A DNA stretch of 64,000 nucleotides from an uncultured Microcaldota archaeon (GCA_903884115.1 CAISDH010000033.1:124001-188000); one strand, 5' to 3'; positions 8,885 to 19,291 are shown, numbered from the stretch's first letter. Numbers and translations: made by a program. The notes: a model not told the origin generated them from the letters alone.

Positions 8885-10651
8885 ATGCTCGCTATACTCG
8901 TAATAACGCCGCTTGTTGTCGCAGCACTCATAGCGATGCTTCTGCACGATAGGCGCGCAGCCGGTTATGTGACTCTTGCAGCCAGCGTGCTCAGCCTGCT
9001 TCTTGTGCTGTACTTATTGGTGAACAACCCCGGCGCGCAGAGCGTCACATGGTTCAGCGTCTCCGGCTTCACGTTCAGCATCGATACCGCACTGCTGCAG
9101 CTGAATACGCTCATGCTTCTTCTTGTTGCGGTGATGGCTCCGATAGTGCTTCTGTACTCGATAGGATTCATGAGCGTGCCCAGCGAGCGGGGCAGGTACT
9201 ACTTCGAGATGTGCATCCTGGCGGCGTCGATGATGCTGTTCTCCATGTCGTCGAACTTCATAACGCTGCTCATAAGCTGGGAGCTCCTGAGCCTGGCGAG
9301 CTATCTGCTCATAGGCTTCTGGTACAGGAACGAAAGGGCGCAGGGCGCTGCAAGGAAGGCGATAGCTGCTGTGCTGATAGGGGACCTTCTCATATTCGCG
9401 TCAATGCTGCTGGTCTGGAACGCGTACGGCTCCCTGAGCTTTGCAACCATGCTCCAGCAGCCTGCAAATCCCGAGGTCGCGGTTGCCCTTGCGCTTGTGA
9501 TGATCGCAGCGTTAACAAAGTCTGCGCAGTTTCCGTTCCATGAATGGCTGCCTGACGCTATGGAGGGCCCGATGCCGTCGTCTGCATTCATCCTGTCCTC
9601 AACAATTGCAAAGGCGGGCGTCTTCCTGCTGGCGTTGATGCTTCCGCTTTTCGCAAGGTACGACCTGCTTGGCATCCTTGTCATAGTCGGTTCCATAACT
9701 GCATTGCTTGCCGTGTCGAACGCGCTTGCAGAGAATAGCATAAAACGCCTGCTTGCATACTCGACGATGGAGAATCTGGGACTCATGGTGATTGCGCTCG
9801 GATTCAATGCGCTCCTTGCAGCGATGCTGCTTTTCGTTGCGCAGACATTCTACACCGCGCTGCTCTTCCTGTGCGCTGGCGCAATAATGCGCGCGAACGA
9901 CCATGAGGACGACATATACCGGCTTCACGGCACTCCTATTCGCACGCCGCTCTTCATCGCCATGATCATAGGTGTGGTTTCCGTTGCAGGCATATTGCCC
10001 CTGGCTGGCTTCTTCGCAATATCCAGCATAGGTACTGCAGCATCGTTCAACATGCCCGTATACCTGCTCTTGGTCCTTATTGGTTTCGTGAGCAGCCTCT
10101 GCATGTTCAAGTGGATGTTTGTGCCTGTGCGCCATGGCGCGCGCAGCGAAATCAAGGGCGTCTACGGCGCACTGCCAAAATCCATCACGGTGCCGATCTA
10201 CGTGCTCGCCGCGCTCGCTGTGCTTTCGGTTCTGGCATACATGTACCTGCCGGCGTTTCTTGGCGCCCCGGGCATTGCTGTGCACGGCATTTCACTTGAA
10301 AGTGCAGTACTGGAAAGCATGGCTGCCATTGCAGGCCTTGGAGCGGCATATGTGCTCTACATGAATTCCAAACCGTACAACATGAAGCTGCACCTGCGCC
10401 TGTACGCGGTGCTGTACAACGGCGTGCTGGTCAACATCTTCTATCAGGGCGTCGCAAGGGCTGTGATGGCTCTGTCTCGTGCTGTGTGCGCTTTCGACCG
10501 TGCGTTGTACTCGTTCATGAGAGGCATGGCCGGCGCCGTGTCGCGCTTCGGCTCAATGCTGCGCGTAATGATCGACGGCAGAGAGGATGTTTACGTATCT
10601 GTGTTTGTGATAGCCGCAATCGCGGCCATAGTGCTGTTCGTGGTGTGGTAG
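8885..10651 (+). CDS. nuoL: Complex I-type subunit L (antiporter-like)
   Basis: SWELLSLASYLLIGFWY, TKSAQFPFHEWLPDAMEGPMPSSAFI, KRLLAYSTMENLG. Confidence 0.95.
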   Translation: MLAILVITPLVVAALIAMLLHDRRAAGYVTLAASVLSLLLVLYLLVNNPGAQSVTWFSVSGFTFSIDTALLQLNTLMLLLVAVMAPIVLLYSIGFMSVPSERGRYYFEMCILAASMMLFSMSSNFITLLISWELLSLASYLLIGFWYRNERAQGAARKAIAAVLIGDLLIFASMLLVWNAYGSLSFATMLQQPANPEVAVALALVMIAALTKSAQFPFHEWLPDAMEGPMPSSAFILSSTIAKAGVFLLALMLPLFARYDLLGILVIVGSITALLAVSNALAENSIKRLLAYSTMENLGLMVIALGFNALLAAMLLFVAQTFYTALLFLCAGAIMRANDHEDDIYRLHGTPIRTPLFIAMIIGVVSVAGILPLAGFFAISSIGTAASFNMPVYLLLVLIGFVSSLCMFKWMFVPVRHGARSEIKGVYGALPKSITVPIYVLAALAVLSVLAYMYLPAFLGAPGIAVHGISLESAVLESMAAIAGLGAAYVLYMNSKPYNMKLHLRLYAVLYNGVLVNIFYQGVARAVMALSRAVCAFDRALYSFMRGMAGAVSRFGSMLRVMIDGREDVYVSVFVIAAIAAIVLFVVW

Positions 10652-12061
10652 ATGCTCCCGTTCATATCTGCAATGCTGGCTTTCTCTGCCGTTGCGCTCA
10701 TGCTCACGCTCGTGCTAAGCAAGAAGCACAGCAGGGGCATCGCAGTAACAGCGGCATTTCTCATGCTGCTGACTACGATTGCGATGCTCTACATCTCCGT
10801 GCTTGCCGGCCATGTCGGCTTCACGGAGAGTTACGCCTACATAAGTTCGCTTATGATAACCTTCGGATTCAACGTCGGCGCAGTCTCTCTCATATTGCTG
10901 CTCATGTCATCGGCCGTTCTGCTTGTGGCATCACTGTCCGGCAATCCAGAACGCAGCAGGCCAAAGACCTCATGCCTGCTTATAGAGCTATTCCAGATCT
11001 CTGCGATAGGGCTTTTCTCTTCTGCAAACCTTTTCATGTTCTTCATCTTCTGGAGCATCGGCGTCGTATCGATGTTCCTGATGATTAACGTGCTCGGCTC
11101 CTCGAACAGGATGCGCGCCTCTATCAACTTCCTCATTTACGAGCTCTTTGCAGGCGCATTGATCCTCTTCGGCATAATGCTGATCTATTTCCATACCCCG
11201 CTGCGCTCGTTCGACATACAGTACATCATAAGCAATGCCAGCAGCATAAATCCCACCACCCAGGCCCTGATATTCCTTGCTTTGTTCGTCGGGTTCATGA
11301 TAGGCATGCCGATATTCCCCATGCACCTGTGGCTTCCTGACGCGCATGCGGAGGCGTCGACACAGGGATCCATGCTGCTTTCAGGAATCTTCACTCAATT
11401 CAGCGCATTCGGGATGCTGCTTCTGTTCACGATGCTGCCCGTATCCTCAAAGTATGCCGCATATGTCGCCGCGCTCGCCACGGTATCTGCGGTGTATTCT
11501 GCGCTAGTGCTGCTGCGTCAGAGCGACATCAAGCGCATTGTGGCATATTCCTCCATGGCAGGAATGGGGATAATACTTCTGGGATGTTCGGCCAGCAGCA
11601 TCAGCACTTCCGGCGCGCTCTTCGCGATATTCTCGCAGGGGCTTACAGCTGCACTGCTGTTCCTTGCGGCCGGCTCAATAAAGCACATTTTCGGCGAGCA
11701 CGACATACGGCTTCTCAAGGGCGCAGTTGTCGATGCGGGACCTACAGTGTATGCGTTCCTTGCCGGTGCCCTTGCGCTTGTCGGATTCCCGCTGACTACT
11801 GGCTTTGTAGGCTATCTTCTCATATTCCTTGAAGCCGTGCACGCATTCGGAGCTTACGGAGCAGTGGCCCTTCTCGCCCCGTTGCTCGTGGGCGCATACC
11901 TGTACTTCACGATCAGCAGTTCAATGCTTTCATCTAAGGGGCACTCCGACAGCGTAGGCCTCATAGGCAGCACGCAGTATCTGGGCTATGCCTTGCTGCT
12001 GCTGTCCATATTCTTATTTGGCATTCTACCATACATATTGCTCGGCCTGTTGAAAACGTGA
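10652..12061 (+). CDS. nuoM: Complex I-type subunit M (antiporter-like)
   Basis: FMIGMPIFPMHLWLPDAHAEASTQGSMLLSGI and IKRIVAYSSMAGMGI motifs. Confidence 0.95.
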   Translation: MLPFISAMLAFSAVALMLTLVLSKKHSRGIAVTAAFLMLLTTIAMLYISVLAGHVGFTESYAYISSLMITFGFNVGAVSLILLLMSSAVLLVASLSGNPERSRPKTSCLLIELFQISAIGLFSSANLFMFFIFWSIGVVSMFLMINVLGSSNRMRASINFLIYELFAGALILFGIMLIYFHTPLRSFDIQYIISNASSINPTTQALIFLALFVGFMIGMPIFPMHLWLPDAHAEASTQGSMLLSGIFTQFSAFGMLLLFTMLPVSSKYAAYVAALATVSAVYSALVLLRQSDIKRIVAYSSMAGMGIILLGCSASSISTSGALFAIFSQGLTAALLFLAAGSIKHIFGEHDIRLLKGAVVDAGPTVYAFLAGALALVGFPLTTGFVGYLLIFLEAVHAFGAYGAVALLAPLLVGAYLYFTISSSMLSSKGHSDSVGLIGSTQYLGYALLLLSIFLFGILPYILLGLLKT

Positions 12062-12065
12062 TCGA

Positions 12066-13466
12066 TTGGCAATTGAACTATTATTGTCGTACGCGCTCCT
12101 GTGCATGCTGCCGCTATTCGTGGCTCTTGCGCTAGCCGCAGTGCTCGCAAGGTCGAAGCTTGCGGCCTTCCTGCTGAGCAGCGTGCTGCTTGCGGCGGAG
12201 ACTGCGGTGTCCGCGTACCTTCTATATGCAAATGCCGACCTGTTACTGTTCAACGCGTTCCAGATATCCGGCTTCTCAATGCTGTTCGCATTGCTGTTCT
12301 CATTCATGCTTCTGCTTGTTAACCTTCTTGTTTACAAGTACTCAAAGGATTACGCAGAGCACCTGCTGATGCTCGGCTTTGTGCTTGCCGGAGCGGTGAT
12401 GGTTCCTGCAGCAACATCCATGCTCATGCTGTTCATCTGCCTTGAGCTCATCGCAGTGCCCACCGCCTTCATGATGCTGCTTGCAGGCGAGCACCACATA
12501 GAAGCGACTGTGAAGTTCTTCATAATGAGCGCGGTTGCAATCGCAGTGTTCTCGTTTGCGCTAGCTCTGATCTTCCCGTACAGCGCGCAGATGGGGATAA
12601 GCGCGCTGAGTGCAAACCCCAACATAGGCGGCAATGCCCTGATTGTTCTCGCGCTCATCCTGTTTGTGGCTGCCCTGGGCTTTGGCGCAGAGCTGTTCCC
12701 GTTCAATCTCTGGGTTCCTGACGTGTACGAGGGCGCGCACTCTTATGTGACTGCGATGCTTGCAGGAGTCAACAAAACAGTCGCGTTCGTGGCTTTGCTC
12801 GAGATCATATTCATTGTGTTTGCGGCATACAAGGCCACTTTCTCTTCCATTGCGCTGCTACTTTCAGTGGCAACAATGTTCTTCGGCAACCTTGTGGCGC
12901 TTGCCCAGAAGAGCATAAAGAGGCTTCTTGCATACTCGTCAATATCCCAGGCAGGATACCTGCTGATAGGCTTTGTGGTCGCATCGCCGTTCGGCATAGA
13001 GGCCAGCATTTTCCAGCTCATAGCGCACTCGTTCATGATCATAGGCGCGTTTGCAATAGTGCTGTGGCTCGAATCCAGAGGCTTGAGGACACTGGACGAC
13101 TACGGCGGCCTTAACAGCAGGAACCGGTTTGCAGCCGCGTCGCTCACGCTGTTGCTGCTCTCAATGGCAGGCATTCCTCCTTTGATGGGCTTTGTCGGCA
13201 AGTTCCTGCTCTTCTCGAGTGCGGTCGACTCCGGCATGCTGATACTTGCTGCGCTGGGAATACTTAACAGCTTCATATCCGTTTTCTATTATGCGAGAGT
13301 GATAAGCGCCATGTACTCAACAACAGAGCATTCACATCTGAAGACTGAGCCTTTCGTCGCCGCTGTTGTTGTGGTGACGCTTGCCGTGATATTGGTGTTC
13401 GGAATCTACCCGCAGCCCCTGATAGCTGTGGCGCAGCTTGCAAGCAAGGCGCTTCTGGGCGCATGA
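12066..13466 (+). CDS. nuoN: Complex I-type subunit N (antiporter-like)
   Basis: LFPFNLWVPDVYEGAHSYVTAML, IKRLLAYSSISQAGYLLIG; TTG start. Confidence 0.94.
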   Translation: MAIELLLSYALLCMLPLFVALALAAVLARSKLAAFLLSSVLLAAETAVSAYLLYANADLLLFNAFQISGFSMLFALLFSFMLLLVNLLVYKYSKDYAEHLLMLGFVLAGAVMVPAATSMLMLFICLELIAVPTAFMMLLAGEHHIEATVKFFIMSAVAIAVFSFALALIFPYSAQMGISALSANPNIGGNALIVLALILFVAALGFGAELFPFNLWVPDVYEGAHSYVTAMLAGVNKTVAFVALLEIIFIVFAAYKATFSSIALLLSVATMFFGNLVALAQKSIKRLLAYSSISQAGYLLIGFVVASPFGIEASIFQLIAHSFMIIGAFAIVLWLESRGLRTLDDYGGLNSRNRFAAASLTLLLLSMAGIPPLMGFVGKFLLFSSAVDSGMLILAALGILNSFISVFYYARVISAMYSTTEHSHLKTEPFVAAVVVVTLAVILVFGIYPQPLIAVAQLASKALLGA

Positions 13467-13510
13467 TATGCTGCTTTTAGATTTATACTTCAAAATATGA
13501 AGGTATTTTT

Positions 13511-14362
13511 ATGGCCGAAGACGCTGGTGACAAGGGCACTATGAAAGGAAGGAGCCACAAGAAATTATTCGCATCAGCAGCCGTGCTCATCGTACTCGGC
13601 ATACTGATATACTTGTATGAAACCTACGGCAGCCTTCCTAGCGCGTTGATCTCAACAGTATCCTCTGGCCAGCAGCTGAACTCGACAGTGCTGGAGGGTG
13701 TGCTCATGCAGAAGATTAATTCGACAAAGACATTCGCAGTTAATTACGCCGGCCAGATCATAATCACGAAGGATCCGCCTATCAGTTTCTCATTCATCAA
13801 ATATTATAACGTTACGAAAGTCACCCTTTCAATAAACGACCTGCCGCCGTTCGGTAACCTGAGCGTCATATTCTTGTCTAAAAATCTGGTATTGAACGAT
13901 CCGAGTGCAGATGGCGGCACGCTATGCATAAAGGCGGATCCCCACTCAATATTCAGCAATATTCAAAGCAGCAATGTGACAAATGGCTACAAGTGCATTC
14001 AGACATACAACAGCTCTGCAAAGGCGCAGCTGTTCAACATTGCCAACACATTCGTTAACGTTTCCAGCCTTAGCGGAATCACCACAACATCATACGGCAT
14101 AAGGTTCTACAATCTACAGCCGTGCTACTATGTGTCTGGTACGGGCACAATGAAAGTAAACAGCACTCTTGTAGACGTAAACTCCTCTGCACAAACGCCG
14201 GTTAGTGCTAACTTCGCCACCTGCGTCTCAGCGCAATACGATGTGCCTCTATATGTATCTGTCAACCTTACTGCTGCAAATGGTAGCAGCATCAGCATAC
14301 TTCTGAACGAATCATCAATAAGCCATGCCGCAAATCAGAGCCAGGTAAACTCTCTACCTTGA
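13511..14362 (+). CDS. Secreted/membrane-anchored hypothetical protein
   Basis: N-terminal TM KLFASAAVLIVLGILIYLYE and N-x-S/T-rich ectodomain. Confidence 0.6.
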   Translation: MAEDAGDKGTMKGRSHKKLFASAAVLIVLGILIYLYETYGSLPSALISTVSSGQQLNSTVLEGVLMQKINSTKTFAVNYAGQIIITKDPPISFSFIKYYNVTKVTLSINDLPPFGNLSVIFLSKNLVLNDPSADGGTLCIKADPHSIFSNIQSSNVTNGYKCIQTYNSSAKAQLFNIANTFVNVSSLSGITTTSYGIRFYNLQPCYYVSGTGTMKVNSTLVDVNSSAQTPVSANFATCVSAQYDVPLYVSVNLTAANGSSISILLNESSISHAANQSQVNSLP

Positions 14363-14440
14363 ATTTGACGTGCCGCTCCTGATTGCATTCTGGCACAACT
14401 TTGCCAAGCTAGGCTTCTTCGGCACCATCGGCACCGATAA

Positions 14441-15219
14441 GACTTAACTTATGCAGGTTCAGGCGGAGCAACTGCCTGGATTTCAAGCGCGAATCCCTTG
14501 ATGGTTACGATAACGGGCTACACGAGCAGCAGTGCGTCCTCCCCTCAGACGGCAACGGTGATGTTCACAAAGAATGTCTCAAGCGCCCTGACAACTCCGT
14601 TCTTCAACATAACGAGCATACAGCTCAGCAGAGCATTACCAGGAATAATAACGGTCAACGTTGTGGCAAACTCCATTATTAACCGCACTAATACGGTGCT
14701 TTTGGGCAGCTTGGTCAATGCATGGACGGCCGGAGGCATTCTGTATGCACAATCAAGCAAGCCATACCCGATGATGCTAGCGCCATCACCTGGCGTGACG
14801 TACAACCAGCAGAACGGCCAACCAACAAGCAGTTTCACGCTAGCATCGACATTCTCGCAGACGTCGGCAGCAGGCCCACAGCAGTACTTCATATACGACA
14901 TGGGCGAAACAGCATTCCAGACTAGCACATCTACCGTATATGATTATGTTGCATTTGGCATAGTCAACTCTACAGTCGGGGCAACTCCTGGATTCCAGCT
15001 GAACTACGCTGCGGACTATGGGGGTATGGCGGCTCTGGCTCTAACATCCCGGGCGCTAAAAACAACGTGACATACTTGTCGACCACATCGCAGATAAATG
15101 TACAGGCAGGCTTCAGGACAGAACGTGGCAGCAAGGTCGCAAGCATAACGCCGACCGGCGTGACTGTAGACATTGCAAAAGTGGCAGACTTGCTGCATTT
15201 CATAGTAGGGTCATCATAA
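14441..15219 (+). pseudogene. Frameshifted, N-terminally truncated surface-protein remnant
   Basis: Open frame from 14441 (DLTYAGSGGATAWISSANPLMVTITGYTSS...NYAADYGG) is followed after GGGGG (15020-15024) by a second frame continuing YGGSGSNIPGAKNNVTYLSTTSQINVQAGFRTERGSKVASITPTGVTVDIAKVADLLHFIVGSS* (stop 15217-15219). No signal peptide or clear start. Confidence 0.6.
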
Positions 15220-15223
15220 ACTT

Positions 15224-16321
15224 CTACGAAGTCAGGTCTCTTAGAAAGAACCGCTTTATCATGGCGCTGGGTCTGTCCATGTCTCCGTACTTGCTTAGGA
15301 AGCTCTCCGCTCCCAAGAGTTTTGAGAGCCTGAAGAGGAGCTCAAAGTTCCTGGTGCTCATGCCGGAGTAATAACTATGCAGCATGCTATGCAGTCTGAG
15401 ATCCATCGAATATCTCCTGCGCCAATCTCTTTCATAACGCAACAGCGGAGTGCCCTTCCTTATGTGGCTCTCTATCGTTGCGGCAAGTATCTTTGCGCAG
15501 GATACGCCAAATATTATTCCCCCTCCTGTGGTCGCCTTGACTTGCCCTGCTGCGTCGCCAACAAGTGCAATGTTGTCCTTTACAGTGACCTTTCTACTGC
15601 TCAACGGTATCATGCTTGCCCATCCCTTCGTGAACCGTGCGTTGCTTAGCATGCTGTTTGTCTTTTCAAAAGCTCTGAAGGCAGTGGCGCTGTTGCGCTT
15701 TGCAAAACCGCTCACACCTATTCCTGCTTCCACCTTTTCCTTGGAGTATGGTACCGTCCAGGCAAAGAATCCGCTTGCCGCATCAGAGAAAAACATCTCC
15801 ACGACGCGCATGTCATCTACACGTGCGCTATTGTATTCCGCCTTGTAAGTCAAGACATATTCCTTGATTGGCGGGAATGAGAACGTGCTTGCCACTGTGG
15901 ATACTGCTCCATCCGCCCCGACCAGCACCATATTTTTTCTTGCAATATCCCTAACTGCTTCCCTATCCAGTCTCTTTCCCAGAATTACACTTGCGCCTGC
16001 CTTTTCCGCCTCTATGAGAGTGGCTTCTGCAAGTTTGCCCCTGTCGATGACCAGCGCCATCGTGTGGTCTGCCTTGACCCGCAGCGTCTCATTTCCAGTA
16101 TGCAGCACGGCCCCGTTCAGCCTGTTCACCACTGCTTTCTGGTAAGGTATGCCTATCCTGTTCAGGCCGCTGACAGAGAGTATTCCTGATGCCTTTGACG
16201 CGCTGTCTGACACATGAAGCTTTGCATCGTAAACCGTAACGTCCATGCCTTTAGAGGCAAGGTCTCTCGCAAGCGAAAGCCCCGCGACGCCTGCACCGAC
16301 TATCACAACACTGCCGTTCAT
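15224..16321 (-). CDS. Geranylgeranyl reductase family FAD-dependent oxidoreductase
   Basis: GxGxxG FAD motif VVIVGAGVAGLSLARDLASKGMDVTVYDA; DNIALVGDAAGQVKATTGGGIIFG. Confidence 0.9.
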   Translation of the reverse strand: MNGSVVIVGAGVAGLSLARDLASKGMDVTVYDAKLHVSDSASKASGILSVSGLNRIGIPYQKAVVNRLNGAVLHTGNETLRVKADHTMALVIDRGKLAEATLIEAEKAGASVILGKRLDREAVRDIARKNMVLVGADGAVSTVASTFSFPPIKEYVLTYKAEYNSARVDDMRVVEMFFSDAASGFFAWTVPYSKEKVEAGIGVSGFAKRNSATAFRAFEKTNSMLSNARFTKGWASMIPLSSRKVTVKDNIALVGDAAGQVKATTGGGIIFGVSCAKILAATIESHIRKGTPLLRYERDWRRRYSMDLRLHSMLHSYYSGMSTRNFELLFRLSKLLGAESFLSKYGDMDRPSAMIKRFFLRDLTS

Positions 16322-16347
16322 GTACTAACCACATGCCATATCTTCAG

Positions 16348-16355
16348 TATATAAG
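16348..16355 (+). promoter_or_regulatory. TATA box of the TBP-like gene
   Basis: TATATAAG about 40 nt upstream of ATG 16393. Confidence 0.5.
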
Positions 16356-16392
16356 CCTTGCGCTCGAATCTATTAACAGTTGTGGTAATTAT

Positions 16393-16797
16393 ATGGCTGA
16401 AAAAGAACCTTCAAAAACTCCCGCTGTGCACGTACAGCCCAAGCGCGTTACAGTTCCGCAGATAAAGGTGCAGAACATTGTAGTTAGCGCTGACTTGCAT
16501 GCAATCATAGATCTCTATGCGCTTTCAAAGGAGGTCAAGGCTGTAGACTACGAACCGGAGCAATTCCCAGGCGCGATCTTCAGGGTGCTGGAGCCAAAGT
16601 CCAAGATCATACTATTCAAGAACGGCAAGCTGATATGCACGGGCACCAACACGGAAGCGAACATACGCCGCGTTCTGGATTATGTTGCGAAGGTTGTGTC
16701 GAAGTATGTCATAGAGCTCAATCCTATGTCCGAGGCGAAGAGACTCGAGGAAAAGAAGAGACTCGAGGAAAGGGACAGGGAACGAAACAAACCCTAA
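16393..16797 (+). CDS. Single-repeat TATA-binding-protein homolog
   Basis: One TBP repeat: VQNIVVSADLHAIIDLYALSKEVKAVDYEPEQFPGAIFRVLEPKSKIILFKNGKLICTGTNTEANIRRVLDYVAKVV, then a charged tail; no second repeat before the stop. Confidence 0.88.
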   Translation: MAEKEPSKTPAVHVQPKRVTVPQIKVQNIVVSADLHAIIDLYALSKEVKAVDYEPEQFPGAIFRVLEPKSKIILFKNGKLICTGTNTEANIRRVLDYVAKVVSKYVIELNPMSEAKRLEEKKRLEERDRERNKP

Positions 16798-17933
16798 CCC
16801 CTCTTGCTTACCTTCTTGAGATGCTTGTCGAATTCTCTGAAGAACACTTCCCACGAGTAGCGTTCCACGACATTCTTCCTGCCATTCCTGCCTAGCTCAT
16901 TCGCAAGCTGCGGGTCCTCTGCGACAGACGCCATCTTGTCGGCCATCTCCTGCTCGCTGTCAACGAGGAATCCTGTCTTCCCGTTCTCTACAGTTTCTTT
17001 CGGGCCCCCTTCATTCACTGCTATTATGGGCTTGGAGCTTGCCATAGCCTCGAGAGGCACAAGCCCGTAATCCTCATTCACCGGCGTGTAGAGCACTGCA
17101 GTGCAGCGGGAATACAAGTCCCTGAGTTTCTCATCATCAACGTCTCTCAATATCTTGATTGCGCTGCTCTTCTTCGCCTCTTCAGCAATGCGCAGGTAGT
17201 AGTCATAGTAGGCTTTGTCTTTAGACACAGGGCCCACCAGCAGGAGCTTGTAGCCTTGCATCTTCTTTTCAAAAAGCCTGAACGCATCTATCGTATATTC
17301 CTGCCTTTTGTTCGGTGAGAACCTTGCAGGGTACAGGAAGTATTTTTCAGAGCCATTGTCCGAGTACTTCTCATGCTCTATGCCGCCGTTGAGCACGGTC
17401 GAGTCTCTTCTGCCGTAATACTTCACTATTCTTGATCGCGTGTTCATGCTGTTCGAGAGTATGCCTTCTATGCTCTTCACCACTTTCTGGTCTATGCTTC
17501 TCACCGCCCTTATGCCTGCCCAGTGCACCGGTTTCTGGTAGAACTTCTTCAGCCGCATCCTGAATTCGTACAGGTCGTAGACGTCCCTGAACGGAGTGTG
17601 CACATACCACAGCACGCGTTCATTATTGTTCCTTATCCAGTGGCTTGGCACCATGTGCGCATTTATCACGTCGTAATCTTCCTTTAGCTTGAGGTTGTAG
17701 AATGAGATGCCATAGTTGAGCCCCTGTGATACCCGGCCGTACGGCAACAGCTTTGAGAGCACGCCCTTTCCCATGACGTTTATGTCAAGGTCCTTGAATT
17801 CCTCGAACGTCTTGTCCTTGTCGTACTCTATTGTGTAGATGCTTGCTTTGTAATGCTGCGCGATCTTCAGGACGACCCTTTCAGCACCGCCCTTAAGTGT
17901 CAGATTTGACTGCGCCATTATGAGTTTCAACAT
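16794..17933 (-). CDS. Glycosyltransferase family 4 (GT-B)
   Basis: FLYPARFSPNKRQEYTIDAFRLF and TPVNEDYGLVPLEAMASSKPIIAVNEGGPKETVENGKTGFLVD (E-x7-E type motif). Confidence 0.9.
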   Translation of the reverse strand: MLKLIMAQSNLTLKGGAERVVLKIAQHYKASIYTIEYDKDKTFEEFKDLDINVMGKGVLSKLLPYGRVSQGLNYGISFYNLKLKEDYDVINAHMVPSHWIRNNNERVLWYVHTPFRDVYDLYEFRMRLKKFYQKPVHWAGIRAVRSIDQKVVKSIEGILSNSMNTRSRIVKYYGRRDSTVLNGGIEHEKYSDNGSEKYFLYPARFSPNKRQEYTIDAFRLFEKKMQGYKLLLVGPVSKDKAYYDYYLRIAEEAKKSSAIKILRDVDDEKLRDLYSRCTAVLYTPVNEDYGLVPLEAMASSKPIIAVNEGGPKETVENGKTGFLVDSEQEMADKMASVAEDPQLANELGRNGRKNVVERYSWEVFFREFDKHLKKVSKRG

Positions 17934-17995
17934 ATCACGTAATTATGTGCCGGAAAGCTATTTATAGGTGGATTTGACTTATTTTATTGGTATCT

Positions 17996-19291
17996 ATGAA
18001 TCTAGGCGAAGGGCTGCGCCAGGCAATAGCAAAGCTGAGCAGATCCACAATAATAGATGCAAACACGATAAATGACTTCTGCAGCGAGCTGCAGGCTACG
18101 CTGCTCAGTGCAGACGTTGAAGTTAGCCTTGCACAGGATTTTGTAACGCACATAAAGGAGAAGGCGCTGAAAGGCAGCGTGCCGAAGGGCGTGACTCCTA
18201 AGGACTACATAACCAACATCGTGTACGATGAGCTGGTGTGCCTTGTCGGAAAGCCTTACGAGCCTGCGCTCAAGAGGCAGAGAATACTGCTGATGGGCCT
18301 GTACGGCTCAGGCAAGACTACCACTGCAGCGAAGCTTGCAAAGTTCTATCAGGATAGGGGACTGAGCGCGGCGCTCATCTGTTGCGACGTGTCAAGGCCT
18401 GCAGCATACGAGCAACTGGAGACTCTTGCTAAGCAGGTGAATGTGCCGTTCTTCGGCATTGCTGCGGAGAAGGACGCCGCGAGCATAGTCAGGAAGGCTC
18501 TCGACAAGTTCAAGGACAAGCAAGTGGTCATATGCGATACAAGCGGCAGGAGCGCATTCGACGCGCAGCTCGTGGACGAGCTCCACAGCGTCGCAGATGC
18601 GTTCGCGCCTGACGAGAAACTGCTCGTAGTAAGCGCAGACACTGGCCAGGTGGCAGGAAGACAGGCGAGGGAATTCGACAGCGCTGTCAAGCTTTCCGGA
18701 GTCATGATAACCAAGATGGACGGCTCAGCAAAGGGAGGTGGCGCACTCAGCGCAACGGCCGCATCAGGCACCTCGGTGATGTTCATAGGCACCGGGGAGA
18801 AGATGAACAACATAGAGCCGTTCGACTCCAACAAGTACATAGGCTCTCTGCTTGGAATACCCAATATCGGTGCGCTGATATCAAGCGTGCAGGAGGCCGT
18901 AAAGGAAGCGAAGATAAAGCCGGAAGAAGCCGATGTGAACGAACTGAACTTCGATTCGTTCTATATGCAGCTCAAGGCGATGAGCAAGCTGGGCCCGCTG
19001 AAGAACGTATTCGGCATGCTCGGTGCTCCAGATGTCTCAAAGGACATGCTGGCGCAGAGCGAAGGCAAGCTGAAGAAATACGAGGTAATAATCGCATCGA
19101 TGACAAAGGATGAGCGCACGAACGAGAGGCTTCTGCACGAGCAGGGCAGGATCCGGCGCATAGCAAACGGGAGCGGCACATCCGAAGGCGACGTCAACAC
19201 GCTGCTTGCCGATTTCAACAAGATGAAGAAGGTATTCAGCATGCTAAAGGGCGACAGGGGTCTCAGGAGAAGGTTTGCAGGCCTAGCATAA
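17996..19291 (+). CDS. srp54: Signal recognition particle 54 kDa protein
   Basis: GLYGSGKTTTAAKLAKFYQ, DTSGR, TKMDGSAKGGGALS; methionine-rich M domain. Confidence 0.96.
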   Translation: MNLGEGLRQAIAKLSRSTIIDANTINDFCSELQATLLSADVEVSLAQDFVTHIKEKALKGSVPKGVTPKDYITNIVYDELVCLVGKPYEPALKRQRILLMGLYGSGKTTTAAKLAKFYQDRGLSAALICCDVSRPAAYEQLETLAKQVNVPFFGIAAEKDAASIVRKALDKFKDKQVVICDTSGRSAFDAQLVDELHSVADAFAPDEKLLVVSADTGQVAGRQAREFDSAVKLSGVMITKMDGSAKGGGALSATAASGTSVMFIGTGEKMNNIEPFDSNKYIGSLLGIPNIGALISSVQEAVKEAKIKPEEADVNELNFDSFYMQLKAMSKLGPLKNVFGMLGAPDVSKDMLAQSEGKLKKYEVIIASMTKDERTNERLLHEQGRIRRIANGSGTSEGDVNTLLADFNKMKKVFSMLKGDRGLRRRFAGLA

